A DNA stretch of 22,456 bases from positions 1 to 22,456 of the forward strand of contig CAXRGH010000127.1 of assembly GCA_964230195.1 (NCBI GenBank), read 5' to 3'. Position numbers and translations under genes: made by a program. The stretch is from CAXRGH01 sp964230195 (GTDB taxonomy: Bacteria; Pseudomonadota; Gammaproteobacteria; Enterobacterales; Alteromonadaceae). Below the pieces are notes generated by a model. The model had not been told where the DNA came from and ran no database searches. It saw only the letters and a program-made list of their open reading frames with translations. Shown here in pieces: positions 1-8,998 of this stretch. The first letter of the stretch is position 1, and every line of letters starts with the position of its first letter.

Positions 1-1
1 T

Positions 2-3000
2 CCGCGTGAGATATCAACACAAGGGATGTTTAATCAATTAACCAACAACCCAAGCTGGCTATCTCAACAACTGAAACAACATGGAGAAGTCAATCTAACC
101 ACCCGTGATGGTCATTGGGTGAAGCAAGTCACGCTTCCAGAAGATGCTGAAGTTGGAAGCGTGATTGAATTGACAGTAAACTCTATTTGGGGTGTAGACC
201 TTGATACGGGCACTCAATCTTTCCGCTTTGAACAAAATGAGTCAGGGCGGTTTGTGAAGGAGGAAAGTGGCTGGACATCTATCATCAATTCAGGCACAGA
301 GAAAAAATCAACAGCGTCTGAACGAAGATTGGAGAGTGACGAGCAACAAATTATTCCTCCTCTCCCGTATTTCGCAAATGTTAATCGCCGCTTAGACACG
401 GAGGTGAGAGTTCCAATTCAATTGCCTGCTGGAACAAGCGATTTCACTCCACAATTATCACTAACATACAGCACTGCCAATGCTAAAATGCCGGTTATAT
501 CATCTTGGTCATTAGCGGGCGCTTCATACATCGCAAATTGCCCTAAAGTGAATACAGAACTGTGTCATTTTGATGGGCATCAGGTAATTCCAATCATTGA
601 GATTGGTTATGTCGATATATGGGAAGATGGTGTGCAATACTTGCTCAACAACACACTATTTGAGTTTCAACAGGGAGAGGAACAAGACTTATACCAAAGT
701 TATCGATTCGAGTATCACCACAAAGCTGATAATTCAGTTGATATCATTCGTGCTCACAATCAATTTGTTATTGTCAATCGCTTCACGGGGGAAACGCGAC
801 ATTATATAAAAGACCCCGCAGTGTCCAACGCACACTTCCTGTTAATAGCGCATTATTTCAAGCCTTTTACTGCCAACTTTATAGCTTATAGATGGGTATC
901 CCCCGTCGCAGCGAAGAATCCCCTGATAGCGTCAGTGTTTTACGGTCGCCAATCAATGGTGTCAAAAACGCATCAAGCGATTAACCGCGATTGGTTAAGA
1001 GAAGCTGCTGATTTTGACCATCTAGTTTCGATAAAGTACACCACCCAAACTGAACAGAGTCAAGAGGTTGATGTGATTGAGTCGATTACCATCAGTTCCA
1101 AACGTGGATTTGATGGCAGCTACCATCCTAGCCTACTACCCCTTTATCAATATCATCTTGACGTAGGAAACCTCAAGGGACTAGGCTGGAAAAAAGAGTT
1201 CGTGCCCACCCAACAAGAAATACCTTTGTTATGTGGTTTTCCACCCTATCTTCTCACCGCCTCTATAAACGAGTGCCCAACACCAACAAGTGAAATGGGG
1301 CGTTATGTTTGGGTTAGTTATGACTCTCCATTGCCAGTATTGACTGCCATTCGGTTATCTTCATTCGAACAGTCTTACCGGCACGTGTCCGGTGCGTTGA
1401 AGTTTGCTTACTCGCCTGATTGCACAATGAACACCCCACCACTATTCAAAGACAAGCCTACTTGCATAACGTCTATTAACAATATTCATAATGAGCCGTT
1501 ACTCAGTTTCCAACAAATGAACACTGCAAATGAGACAATCACCACCCACACAAAGCATATTGGTGATGAATCGGTTATCAGTATGTACACATCTAACCAT
1601 ACTCAGCTTTCTCAAAATAGCCCCTACTATCAATTTACGCCGGACGATCAGACGATAACGATTGAAGAATATATGGGTCCTTCACGCACGCATTCCCAAC
1701 AAGCTGTTGTCAAGCCAGATGGGGCAGTCGCGGTTGTTTCAAAAGGCCCTCGAACAACAACAGAGTTGAATTACCTCGATAGCAATTTAGATAACACTAT
1801 AAAGACCTTGGCTATAGACAAAAATCAATCAATAACCGAAACCCAACGGTTCACCTGGGGCGACAGCAATGAACTTCTTAGCCAAATCACCGAGTTGACA
1901 GCCATAAAAGATGGTGAACAGAAACATAGAGAAACCCAAGCAGTGCACTTTAGGTATCGGACAGTCAACTCTCAACAAGGGGAAATTTCTGGGAAACACA
2001 ATAAGGTTCACCTTCCAACTGAGGTGTTGCAAATCTCTGAGGATAATCAGCAAACGCAACACCCGAAGCTTCTAATCACCCGCGAAAACTATGCCTACAA
2101 CGACAACTATGCCTATGCGGCATCGCTTTTCACGCCCAATACTATCTCAAGCGAACTATTCACCATAACACGGCCTGAAAACTGGAATGGGGAACGTACT
2201 ATTTTAGGCTTTGAAGGTTCAAATACAGTCTCCAAAACAAAGATAGTCCCAATTGATTGGCATGATTCATTATCGAGCATCCAGTTAGCACAGACAGATG
2301 AGTTGACTCAGCAAACCAACCAACAACGCTATGACCCACTGGGCAGACTGATTGAAGAGCGAGCCATCGATGAAACGAAACCCTCAGCTGCTGCCATTGT
2401 TCGTACTTATGACTGGCAAGGCCATGACTCTCAAAATCTCTCCATTTCACAAAATAATACAGCATTCATGACACAACTTAGTACTCCCTCTGCAATGGGT
2501 GTGTTTACTGAGTCAAAAATCACTCTTGGTCATAATACGTTAGCTCAATTGACCATGACAAATCCAATGACTCATGAACCACCACTGACACTTCCAGCTC
2601 CTCCGTCGACTCTTCCATCAAAATCAATTAATAGTCATGACGGGAATGATAAATTTGCTGCCCCCTCTACCGTTCCTAATCATATAATCCCGATATCTCA
2701 CGATAATGAAGTGACACGTTTAACTGATAGTAGGATCACAGAAAGTACCCCTTTTTCTCTCGAGGATTATATTGAGCAATCTTCAACTCTGTGGATAAAC
2801 TGCCTTCATTTGGGCAAACGTTTTCTTCAAAATAGAACCGTACTGAAAGGGTTTAGTGATAGTCAAGATTCAATCAACATACAATGCTTCAATGCTCAAG
2901 GGCAGTTAATTGTTGAAGACAGTCAGCAGGGAAATCAGCGACAATATGAGTATCACGCTAATGGTGCGTTGAAATCAGTTCAACTCTGTGGAAAGAACAA

Positions 3001-6000
3001 CTATTGTTTAAATAAGACTCAATACGACTATTTCAGCAACAACAGCAGCAGTGGAAAAATTGGTCAACTGAAAGCCATTAGGACGCCCCACGGCGAACGA
3101 CAATTTTCATATCACGCTGACAACGACCAATTAAAAGAACTAAAACAAGTCTATTCGCCTAACCATCAGGCTAATCATTTTGGCCAAGGTTCATTAACCA
3201 CATCACTCACAAACTATGACATGCAATTGACACCGAATAGTCGTCACTACACTGTGGATCTAGAGATACCGCACTTGCTTAATCTGAACGAAACATTTGC
3301 AGTCGAGATTGACGAGTCTGACATTGACGGGGCAACAGATAAACGCGTTGTCAATATCACTTACCCGCATCAGTTGGGTAACACTGAAAACGTCCCACTA
3401 CAAACTCAAGTAATAACTTCAACATTAGGGGAAATTCAACAGGTTCACCTTAATCTTGATGAAGGACAAGGTCCAAAAACCATTAACATTTACGATATCC
3501 ATGATGGCGCCTATGCCGCTCCCCAGAATATAAAAGGTCAGAACATGGATAGTGAGTTATCACTCGCTACGCAACCATTACCTTCAGTCAAAAGTGATAC
3601 TCAGCATGGAGAACTCATCACTCATTATCATTACGGTGAGGAAGATGATAGCCAACGTGTGACCAAAATCCAAACGGAACATGGGCTAACAAAACAACAA
3701 ACAACACAGTTCACCGAATCCAGTTTTATTACTTCCGATTACCAATATGACGATTATCAACAACTGATCAAAACAACGAACACCCTCACCACGTCAAACG
3801 GAAATAAAACCATTGAATCTGATAGTCGTTTTGGCGATTGGGGACACGTACTAACCTCAGGCCAGGATCAGCAATATACCCACAGATACGACGAGACAGG
3901 AAGACTGAATAAAATTGTACACGGGGATCAGCTCCTTGCTCAATTCGATTATAACGACCAATCACTGGTTAGAGCCGTGGTTAAAAAAGATAACCATGGG
4001 GGCGTCGTTTATAACCTTAACTACGATAATAACGAACAATTGGTTAGCGTTGACAAATTCAGTGATTATGGCGCCGACACGGTTCAGTTTTATCGCTCGC
4101 CGTCTCCTAATTCTGAACAGCCAGTTGGTGCAACGGTTGAGACATTTGACCGTTGCAAACGCCAGTCTCAGCCTGTGAAGATTGTGCGTGTCAGTATTGA
4201 AATAGAGGACGTCTATAAATGGGTCAAAATTGAACAGCGTCATTGTGACAGCAACGCTAAATTACAAATCGACACCTTTCAATACCATTTATTGCCGCAG
4301 GCGAATCCCCTCGCTCAAGGTGTTCTTCGACATCACCTTGGTCAAACTTTTTTAATAACTGGCGCAAAAAAATCTCAAGTTAAATCCCTCGACTTATTAA
4401 CCTATCACTATGATATTCAGGGCTCACTGATTGAAATACATGCTCCTAATCTCAGGAACTCATCAACCGAAACAAGCTCCGGACATACTCGAGTTCAGCA
4501 GTCCTTTACGCCGTGGGGGAGCCCGTTCATACATGTCGACGGGAATATATTTGAAGCTGATGACTATGCAGAACTTGCTCTCGACTACTCTCTTCAAGGT
4601 ATTGATTTAACTCGTGGCTTCACAAATCACAGATTCATTGCAGGTGCTGACCTCATATTAATGGGAGATTACAGATTGTATTCACCATTTGCCCAACAAT
4701 TTATCAATCCCGATGACCGTGATTTCAATATCTCCTGCGGAGACAAGACGCAACTCAACAATTTCAATCGCTACACTTATGCGCTGAACAAACCGACACT
4801 TTATGTTGATTATAATGGCCATGCACCCGAAACGTTTTCTGAGTGGTTCTCTGGGTTCTGGATGAACTGCTGTGGCGAGGGTTGCGATGTTCGGGTTCAT
4901 GAACTTCGTCCAGATGAATTTTCACCAGCAATATTCCCTTCACAAGAAATGACAGGATATTCCATTCCAGGGGCACCTATTTCAGACTCGTCACAACCCG
5001 TGTCAGCAGATACCAATTCAAGGGGATCTAGTCCAGCATCCACTCAGCAAGACCTGTCAGCACAGACGATAGGAAAAAAGAGCAATTTAGGGACGGGATC
5101 TGATTCAGAAGTACCTCCGGCGGGGCGTCGAGAATGCCCTCACCCTCCAGGAGATGTGGAAGCACAAGTATCCAACGATAACGACCCAACCGGTCTTAAA
5201 TATCTTTACCTCAACAAATACTGCGGCATTGGAACGAGTGCGGTATCTATTTTTTTAATTGGAAACTTATACTTAGGTGCCGCATATCAAAACCTAACCC
5301 AAAAAGAATTTAGCCTTAGATTGACATATCTTCATACTTTCCAGAGGATGGCTGGCTCGCATCTTAGATATTGGGGCGAAAGAACGCCGAGGCTCGCAGT
5401 CCCTGTAGTCAAAGGGCTATACGCCGTTAACTTTATGGTTGCCAATTCACATGCGTATTTTGGGGGATTCGCTATGGGTGGCTCAAATTTAACTTCGTTT
5501 TGGGAACATACCTTTCTTTATTTTGGTGCTGATGCTGTTCAGCTAATCGTTGATATGCAGATTGGCACTTTCGGAAAATGGATATATAAGTGTTACAGAT
5601 GCTCTGATATTCCGGATGATCTATATCCGCCAGTCTTAACCTTTGTGTGGAATATATTCGAGGGCTTTTCTGTTGCTGGTTTTGGCTATTACAAACAAAA
5701 GTTGCTTCACGATCTCTACCCTTCGGTGTTTGACTCGGAGAAAGGTTATAATCTTGTGAGTGGGTTTCTTTACAATACAATCCGCGTGGTCGGCGGTATG
5801 GCAATCCACGCAGGCTGGAAACGCGTAGTCGACCCAGAGTATCGACCTGCTTTTATCGCAGGAATGCTTGGAATTGCTCAGAAATGTACCAATCCAGCCA
5901 GATTATTACTAAGAAAATGCCCTAGAGGATTCAAAACTTTATGTCACGCTATGTTTAGTTGCATTTCAGCACCTATAGTGCTCTCGAAAGTCATAGGTCC

Positions 6001-6109
6001 CGCTACTTGGGTCACAGTGAATCCATCTGGGAGGCTATTTTCCGCTTATTTAATCCAAAATGTGGTATCTCAATTTAGTTTCAACGAAACTATCTTATGG
6101 TTTAATTAA
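2..6109 (+). CDS. Giant SpvB/RHS-repeat protein with unrecognised hydrophobic C-terminal domain (5' partial)
   Basis: Likely secreted or surface RHS-family polymorphic toxin. The frame is open from base 2. The first ATG (26) has AAGGG directly abutting it with no Shine-Dalgarno spacing, so the true start is probably upstream of the window. Numbering from ATG 26: residues 1–90 form a small beta-rich region (TRDGHWVKQVTLP) that may resemble TagA-type domains of M66 proteases. About 110–190 is SpvB-like (VPIQLPAGTSDFTPQLSLTY, then WSLAGAS and CHFDGHQ). YD-type repeats are scattered through about 970–1465 (e.g. HRYDETGRL near 1285). The RHS-core end is at about 1528–1601, from LTRGFTNHRF to VDYNGHAP. 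After that come a Cys cluster (C1615, C1616, C1620), a Ser/Pro/Gln-rich linker to about 1710, and a final part of about 310 residues with several hydrophobic segments. RHS shells encapsulate a C-terminal effector in known cases; that this tail is a toxin is inference. I do not recognise the tail. No signal peptide is visible, but the N-terminus is missing. Confidence 0.85.
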   Translation, partial: PREISTQGMFNQLTNNPSWLSQQLKQHGEVNLTTRDGHWVKQVTLPEDAEVGSVIELTVNSIWGVDLDTGTQSFRFEQNESGRFVKEESGWTSIINSGTEKKSTASERRLESDEQQIIPPLPYFANVNRRLDTEVRVPIQLPAGTSDFTPQLSLTYSTANAKMPVISSWSLAGASYIANCPKVNTELCHFDGHQVIPIIEIGYVDIWEDGVQYLLNNTLFEFQQGEEQDLYQSYRFEYHHKADNSVDIIRAHNQFVIVNRFTGETRHYIKDPAVSNAHFLLIAHYFKPFTANFIAYRWVSPVAAKNPLIASVFYGRQSMVSKTHQAINRDWLREAADFDHLVSIKYTTQTEQSQEVDVIESITISSKRGFDGSYHPSLLPLYQYHLDVGNLKGLGWKKEFVPTQQEIPLLCGFPPYLLTASINECPTPTSEMGRYVWVSYDSPLPVLTAIRLSSFEQSYRHVSGALKFAYSPDCTMNTPPLFKDKPTCITSINNIHNEPLLSFQQMNTANETITTHTKHIGDESVISMYTSNHTQLSQNSPYYQFTPDDQTITIEEYMGPSRTHSQQAVVKPDGAVAVVSKGPRTTTELNYLDSNLDNTIKTLAIDKNQSITETQRFTWGDSNELLSQITELTAIKDGEQKHRETQAVHFRYRTVNSQQGEISGKHNKVHLPTEVLQISEDNQQTQHPKLLITRENYAYNDNYAYAASLFTPNTISSELFTITRPENWNGERTILGFEGSNTVSKTKIVPIDWHDSLSSIQLAQTDELTQQTNQQRYDPLGRLIEERAIDETKPSAAAIVRTYDWQGHDSQNLSISQNNTAFMTQLSTPSAMGVFTESKITLGHNTLAQLTMTNPMTHEPPLTLPAPPSTLPSKSINSHDGNDKFAAPSTVPNHIIPISHDNEVTRLTDSRITESTPFSLEDYIEQSSTLWINCLHLGKRFLQNRTVLKGFSDSQDSINIQCFNAQGQLIVEDSQQGNQRQYEYHANGALKSVQLCGKNNYCLNKTQYDYFSNNSSSGKIGQLKAIRTPHGERQFSYHADNDQLKELKQVYSPNHQANHFGQGSLTTSLTNYDMQLTPNSRHYTVDLEIPHLLNLNETFAVEIDESDIDGATDKRVVNITYPHQLGNTENVPLQTQVITSTLGEIQQVHLNLDEGQGPKTINIYDIHDGAYAAPQNIKGQNMDSELSLATQPLPSVKSDTQHGELITHYHYGEEDDSQRVTKIQTEHGLTKQQTTQFTESSFITSDYQYDDYQQLIKTTNTLTTSNGNKTIESDSRFGDWGHVLTSGQDQQYTHRYDETGRLNKIVHGDQLLAQFDYNDQSLVRAVVKKDNHGGVVYNLNYDNNEQLVSVDKFSDYGADTVQFYRSPSPNSEQPVGATVETFDRCKRQSQPVKIVRVSIEIEDVYKWVKIEQRHCDSNAKLQIDTFQYHLLPQANPLAQGVLRHHLGQTFLITGAKKSQVKSLDLLTYHYDIQGSLIEIHAPNLRNSSTETSSGHTRVQQSFTPWGSPFIHVDGNIFEADDYAELALDYSLQGIDLTRGFTNHRFIAGADLILMGDYRLYSPFAQQFINPDDRDFNISCGDKTQLNNFNRYTYALNKPTLYVDYNGHAPETFSEWFSGFWMNCCGEGCDVRVHELRPDEFSPAIFPSQEMTGYSIPGAPISDSSQPVSADTNSRGSSPASTQQDLSAQTIGKKSNLGTGSDSEVPPAGRRECPHPPGDVEAQVSNDNDPTGLKYLYLNKYCGIGTSAVSIFLIGNLYLGAAYQNLTQKEFSLRLTYLHTFQRMAGSHLRYWGERTPRLAVPVVKGLYAVNFMVANSHAYFGGFAMGGSNLTSFWEHTFLYFGADAVQLIVDMQIGTFGKWIYKCYRCSDIPDDLYPPVLTFVWNIFEGFSVAGFGYYKQKLLHDLYPSVFDSEKGYNLVSGFLYNTIRVVGGMAIHAGWKRVVDPEYRPAFIAGMLGIAQKCTNPARLLLRKCPRGFKTLCHAMFSCISAPIVLSKVIGPATWVTVNPSGRLFSAYLIQNVVSQFSFNETILWFN

Positions 6110-6156
6110 CTTTAAAGGGTAAAATAAGAGTCTTGAATTGACGAGCAAACACAATG

Positions 6157-6618
6157 TTAGTATTTCCACGTCAATACCATGTGCCGCAAATAACGAGTGC
6201 GATACAACCATAGGAGTGACAGAGTGCTCATCACAAAAGGTAAAGCGATACCTTGATGATAAACCCAATGAGATTGATGGGCTTGCCATAATAACAAGCC
6301 CACATCCCATAGCAACGATACACAGAGGAAAGGAAGTAAGCAGTAAGACCAACGCATCATCTTTTTATTCCATAAAATATTTCGATAAGCGAGCAAAATT
6401 AGGCAAATCAATGGCAAGACAGATTGCAGTAGCGCCCATTGTAATAGTTCTGTTTTTGGATAAAACCATTGCACCACGAGTTGAGGGTTATGAAGATTCA
6501 CATGACCTAATAAAAAGATAAATAACCCTCTGCACAAATAACACAATAAAAGGGTTAATATTACCGGAGGAAGTAGACGTCCATTATCATCATAACGATG
6601 TGGTGGATACTTTAGCAT
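6157..6618 (-). CDS. DUF2919 family membrane protein
   Basis: Protein of 153 residues with four strongly hydrophobic segments (about 17–38, 58–79, 88–110 and 122–142), so an inner-membrane protein. Size, start (MLKYPPHRYDDNGRLLPP) and membrane pattern match the DUF2919 (YfeZ-type) family, whose function is unknown. Its ATG overlaps the stop of the preceding DUF3392 gene by one base (TGATG), pointing to translational coupling at the end of the smc–zipA–ligA run. It converges with the RHS gene, leaving 47 bp between the two stops and no obvious terminator hairpin. Although it adjoins an RHS toxin-like gene, the opposite strand and the overlap with the ligA-side operon argue against it being an immunity protein. 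The family call is from recognition, not a search. Confidence 0.85.
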   Translation of the reverse strand: MLKYPPHRYDDNGRLLPPVILTLLLCYLCRGLFIFLLGHVNLHNPQLVVQWFYPKTELLQWALLQSVLPLICLILLAYRNILWNKKMMRWSYCLLPFLCVSLLWDVGLLLWQAHQSHWVYHQGIALPFVMSTLSLLWLYRTRYLRHMVLTWKY

Positions 6619-6941
6619 CAGATGTAACGGCGCTTATCAGCCAAATATCCGAGCACAATGGCCATTGCCAAGACGCCGAGTGGTAAATAAGGCCACGGAA
6701 TTTGCTTGAGGATCTCAGTGACAAGGGGAGCTAGGGCTATCACAAGCATAGAGTAGCCAAAAGTACACACTAAAACAAAAATGACCGTTCTCACCATAAA
6801 ATGGTAAGGCTTAAGCCAGCGTTTAATTTGCTTATTAATAACGTCACCGTAAATCACCAGCAGGGTTGTGACAATAGCCACAGCAATCTGTGACTGATAG
6901 GGTTTCACCCATTCACTCAGTGTAGCTAACAGCTCAATCAT
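6618..6941 (-). CDS. DUF3392 family small membrane protein
   Basis: Protein of 107 residues with three hydrophobic segments (about 17–32, 47–72 and 82–100) and short charged connectors (DVINKQIKRWLKPYH; C-terminal ADKRRYI). The pattern and size match DUF3392, an uncharacterised family of gammaproteobacterial membrane proteins. The start codon overlaps the ligA stop by one base (TAATG), and its own TGA overlaps the start of the DUF2919 gene, so the three are probably translated in a coupled fashion. No catalytic motif is visible. The function is unknown; position next to ligA is the only context clue, and I infer no direct role in DNA repair. Confidence 0.85.
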   Translation of the reverse strand: MIELLATLSEWVKPYQSQIAVAIVTTLLVIYGDVINKQIKRWLKPYHFMVRTVIFVLVCTFGYSMLVIALAPLVTEILKQIPWPYLPLGVLAMAIVLGYLADKRRYI

Positions 6942-8971
6942 TACAGTTGCCCGTATCGCATGAGTAATTCAACTAGCTGAGCTTCTGTTTGAACCGTCAC
7001 GCCAAGATCTTGTGCTTTAGTCAATTTTGAACCCGCTTTTTCACCAGCAACGAGCACTGAAGTTTTCGCTGAGACACTACCCGCCACTTTTGCACCTAGT
7101 CCTTGAAGTAAACTCTTTGCTTCGTTTCTTGATAATTGAGTAAGAGTCCCTGTCAACACGTAGGTCATACCTAATAACGGCTGTTCATCCTCCGTTTTCA
7201 CTGTAATTTCAGGCCACGTAATACCCGAAGTCTGTAACGCAGAGACCTGTGCTTGATTGTGAGGCTGCTGGAAAAAACGATAAACATGTGCTGCCACAAC
7301 TTCACCCACATCACTAACCGATTGCAATGCCTCAATTGAAGCTTTAGCCACCGCTTCAAGTGTCAGGAAATGGTTGGCAAGGTTACTGGCTGTCGCTTCG
7401 CCAACTTCTCTGATCCCCAAAGCGTAAATAAAGCGCGGTAGCGTCGTTTGTTTTGCTGCTTCAATACTGTTAATGATGTTAGCTGCTGACTTGTCTCCCA
7501 TCCGCTCCATTGCCGCTAATTCTGCTACCGTCAGTTGGAAAAAGTCATTGGCAGACGCGACCAACCGCATATCCACTAGCTGTTCAATCAACTTATCTCC
7601 CAAGCCATCAACATTCAGGGCTTTTCTTGAGGCAAAATGCTTGAGAGCTTCTTTTAACTGTGCACCACATACTAGGCCACCAGTGCATCGTGCAACGGCT
7701 TCCCCGTCAACTTTTTCAATTGCTGATTCACATACCGGACAAGCCTCAGGAAATACAATTTCACGCTCGCTGCCGTCCCTTTTTGCAACAACCACAGATA
7801 CCACCTGTGGAATAACATCACCCGCACGACGAACAACAACAGTGTCACCAATTTGTACACCCAAACGATCAATTTCATCTTTATTATGTAAGGTTGCATT
7901 CGACACGGTTACACCACCGACAAACACCGGCCTTAGTCGAGCAACCGGTGTGATAGCACCAGTTCTTCCCACCTGAAATTCAACATCTTCCAATACAGTG
8001 AGTTCTTCTTGAGCGGGAAATTTGTGAGCAATTGCCCAACGTGGCGCCTTAGCAACGAATCCCAATTGTTGCTGGTCATCAAGGCTGTTGATTTTAAAAA
8101 CAACACCATCGATCTCATAAGGTAAAGCATCACGTTTATTAAGAATGGATTGGTAATACGACAAGGCATCATCGACATTGTCCAGCACGGCAATTTCGCC
8201 ACACAGTGGTAATCCCCATGCTTTGAGTTGAGATAGTCGGCCGTGATGGGTATCTGCAAGCTCGCCTTGCTCACCATCAACCACTCCCATGCTGTAACAA
8301 TAAAACATTAAGGGTCTGGTTGCCGTAATCTTGGGATCTAACTGCCGTAAACTACCTGCAGCTGCATTACGTGGGTTGGCAAAGGTTTTCTTACCTTGCG
8401 CTTGCTGTTGCACATTCATGGTGTCAAAACCCGCTTTCGGCATGAATACTTCACCACGAACCTCCAAACGAGCCGGATGGTCACCACGCAGTCTTAACGG
8501 GACATTTTTGATGGTTCGTACATTGTGAGTAATGTCTTCACCCGTGGTTCCGTCACCTCGGGTTGCAGCACGAACCATAATACCATCTTGATATAAAATA
8601 CTGACCGCTAAACCATCGAGTTTTGGTTCACCGCAAAAGACGTTATCTGTGCTTGTTTTTAGGCGATCTTGAATACGTTTATCAAATTGCCTGAATTCAG
8701 TTTCATCAAACGCATTATCCAATGACAACATGGGAACCTCATGAGTCACAGAAGCGAATGACGTGTTCGCTTGTCCACCAACACGCTGTGTTGGTGAGTC
8801 CTCTACAATCAATTGCGGATATTGAACTTCCAATGCTTGAAGTTGACGTAGCAAACGATCATATTCAGCGTCTGGTACGGTTGGATCATCCAGTACATAG
8901 TACTGGTAGTTGTATTCATTCAATTGATTGCGCAAGTGTACTACTTGCGCTTCAATAGCAACATCAGTCAA
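6941..8971 (-). CDS. ligA: NAD-dependent DNA ligase LigA
   Basis: Seals nicks in duplex DNA (Okazaki fragments, repair) using NAD+; cytoplasmic and essential in most bacteria. The 676-residue length is normal for the family. Visible: N-terminal NAD-binding Ia region with YYVLDDPTVPDAEYDRL (about 24–40); adenylation motif KLDG with the lysine nucleophile at K117; OB region; four-Cys zinc finger at about 409–436 (CPVC…C…C); helix-hairpin-helix segments (VDGLGDKLIEQL and following); C-terminal BRCT domain at about 593–676 (GMTYVLTGTL…). The start is TTG at 8971. An in-frame TGA lies 12 nt upstream, no ATG or GTG lies between, and the next in-frame ATG falls far inside the conserved domain. A GTGAG-like ribosome site sits about 8 nt before the TTG. 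It follows zipA by 27 bp and overlaps the DUF3392 start by 1 nt. Confidence 0.97.
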   Translation of the reverse strand: MTDVAIEAQVVHLRNQLNEYNYQYYVLDDPTVPDAEYDRLLRQLQALEVQYPQLIVEDSPTQRVGGQANTSFASVTHEVPMLSLDNAFDETEFRQFDKRIQDRLKTSTDNVFCGEPKLDGLAVSILYQDGIMVRAATRGDGTTGEDITHNVRTIKNVPLRLRGDHPARLEVRGEVFMPKAGFDTMNVQQQAQGKKTFANPRNAAAGSLRQLDPKITATRPLMFYCYSMGVVDGEQGELADTHHGRLSQLKAWGLPLCGEIAVLDNVDDALSYYQSILNKRDALPYEIDGVVFKINSLDDQQQLGFVAKAPRWAIAHKFPAQEELTVLEDVEFQVGRTGAITPVARLRPVFVGGVTVSNATLHNKDEIDRLGVQIGDTVVVRRAGDVIPQVVSVVVAKRDGSEREIVFPEACPVCESAIEKVDGEAVARCTGGLVCGAQLKEALKHFASRKALNVDGLGDKLIEQLVDMRLVASANDFFQLTVAELAAMERMGDKSAANIINSIEAAKQTTLPRFIYALGIREVGEATASNLANHFLTLEAVAKASIEALQSVSDVGEVVAAHVYRFFQQPHNQAQVSALQTSGITWPEITVKTEDEQPLLGMTYVLTGTLTQLSRNEAKSLLQGLGAKVAGSVSAKTSVLVAGEKAGSKLTKAQDLGVTVQTEAQLVELLMRYGQL

Positions 8972-8998
8972 AGGCTTTTCTCACTTTACATCGTTGGG

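Noticed and set aside
26..28. ATG 26 as the true start of the RHS gene
   Set aside because: AAGGG touches the ATG without spacing, and the frame is open to the window edge with domain-like residues before it, so a start upstream of the window is more likely.
6138..6521. 127-codon + strand ORF after the RHS gene, considered as an immunity gene
   Set aside because: It lies fully antisense to the DUF2919 gene, starts with TTG without a ribosome site, has no family resemblance, and the opposite strand has a convincing overlapping-operon gene.
7473..7976. 167-codon + strand ORF inside ligA
   Set aside because: Antisense shadow of a highly conserved gene; composition is Ser/Thr/Arg-rich as expected from the reverse frame.
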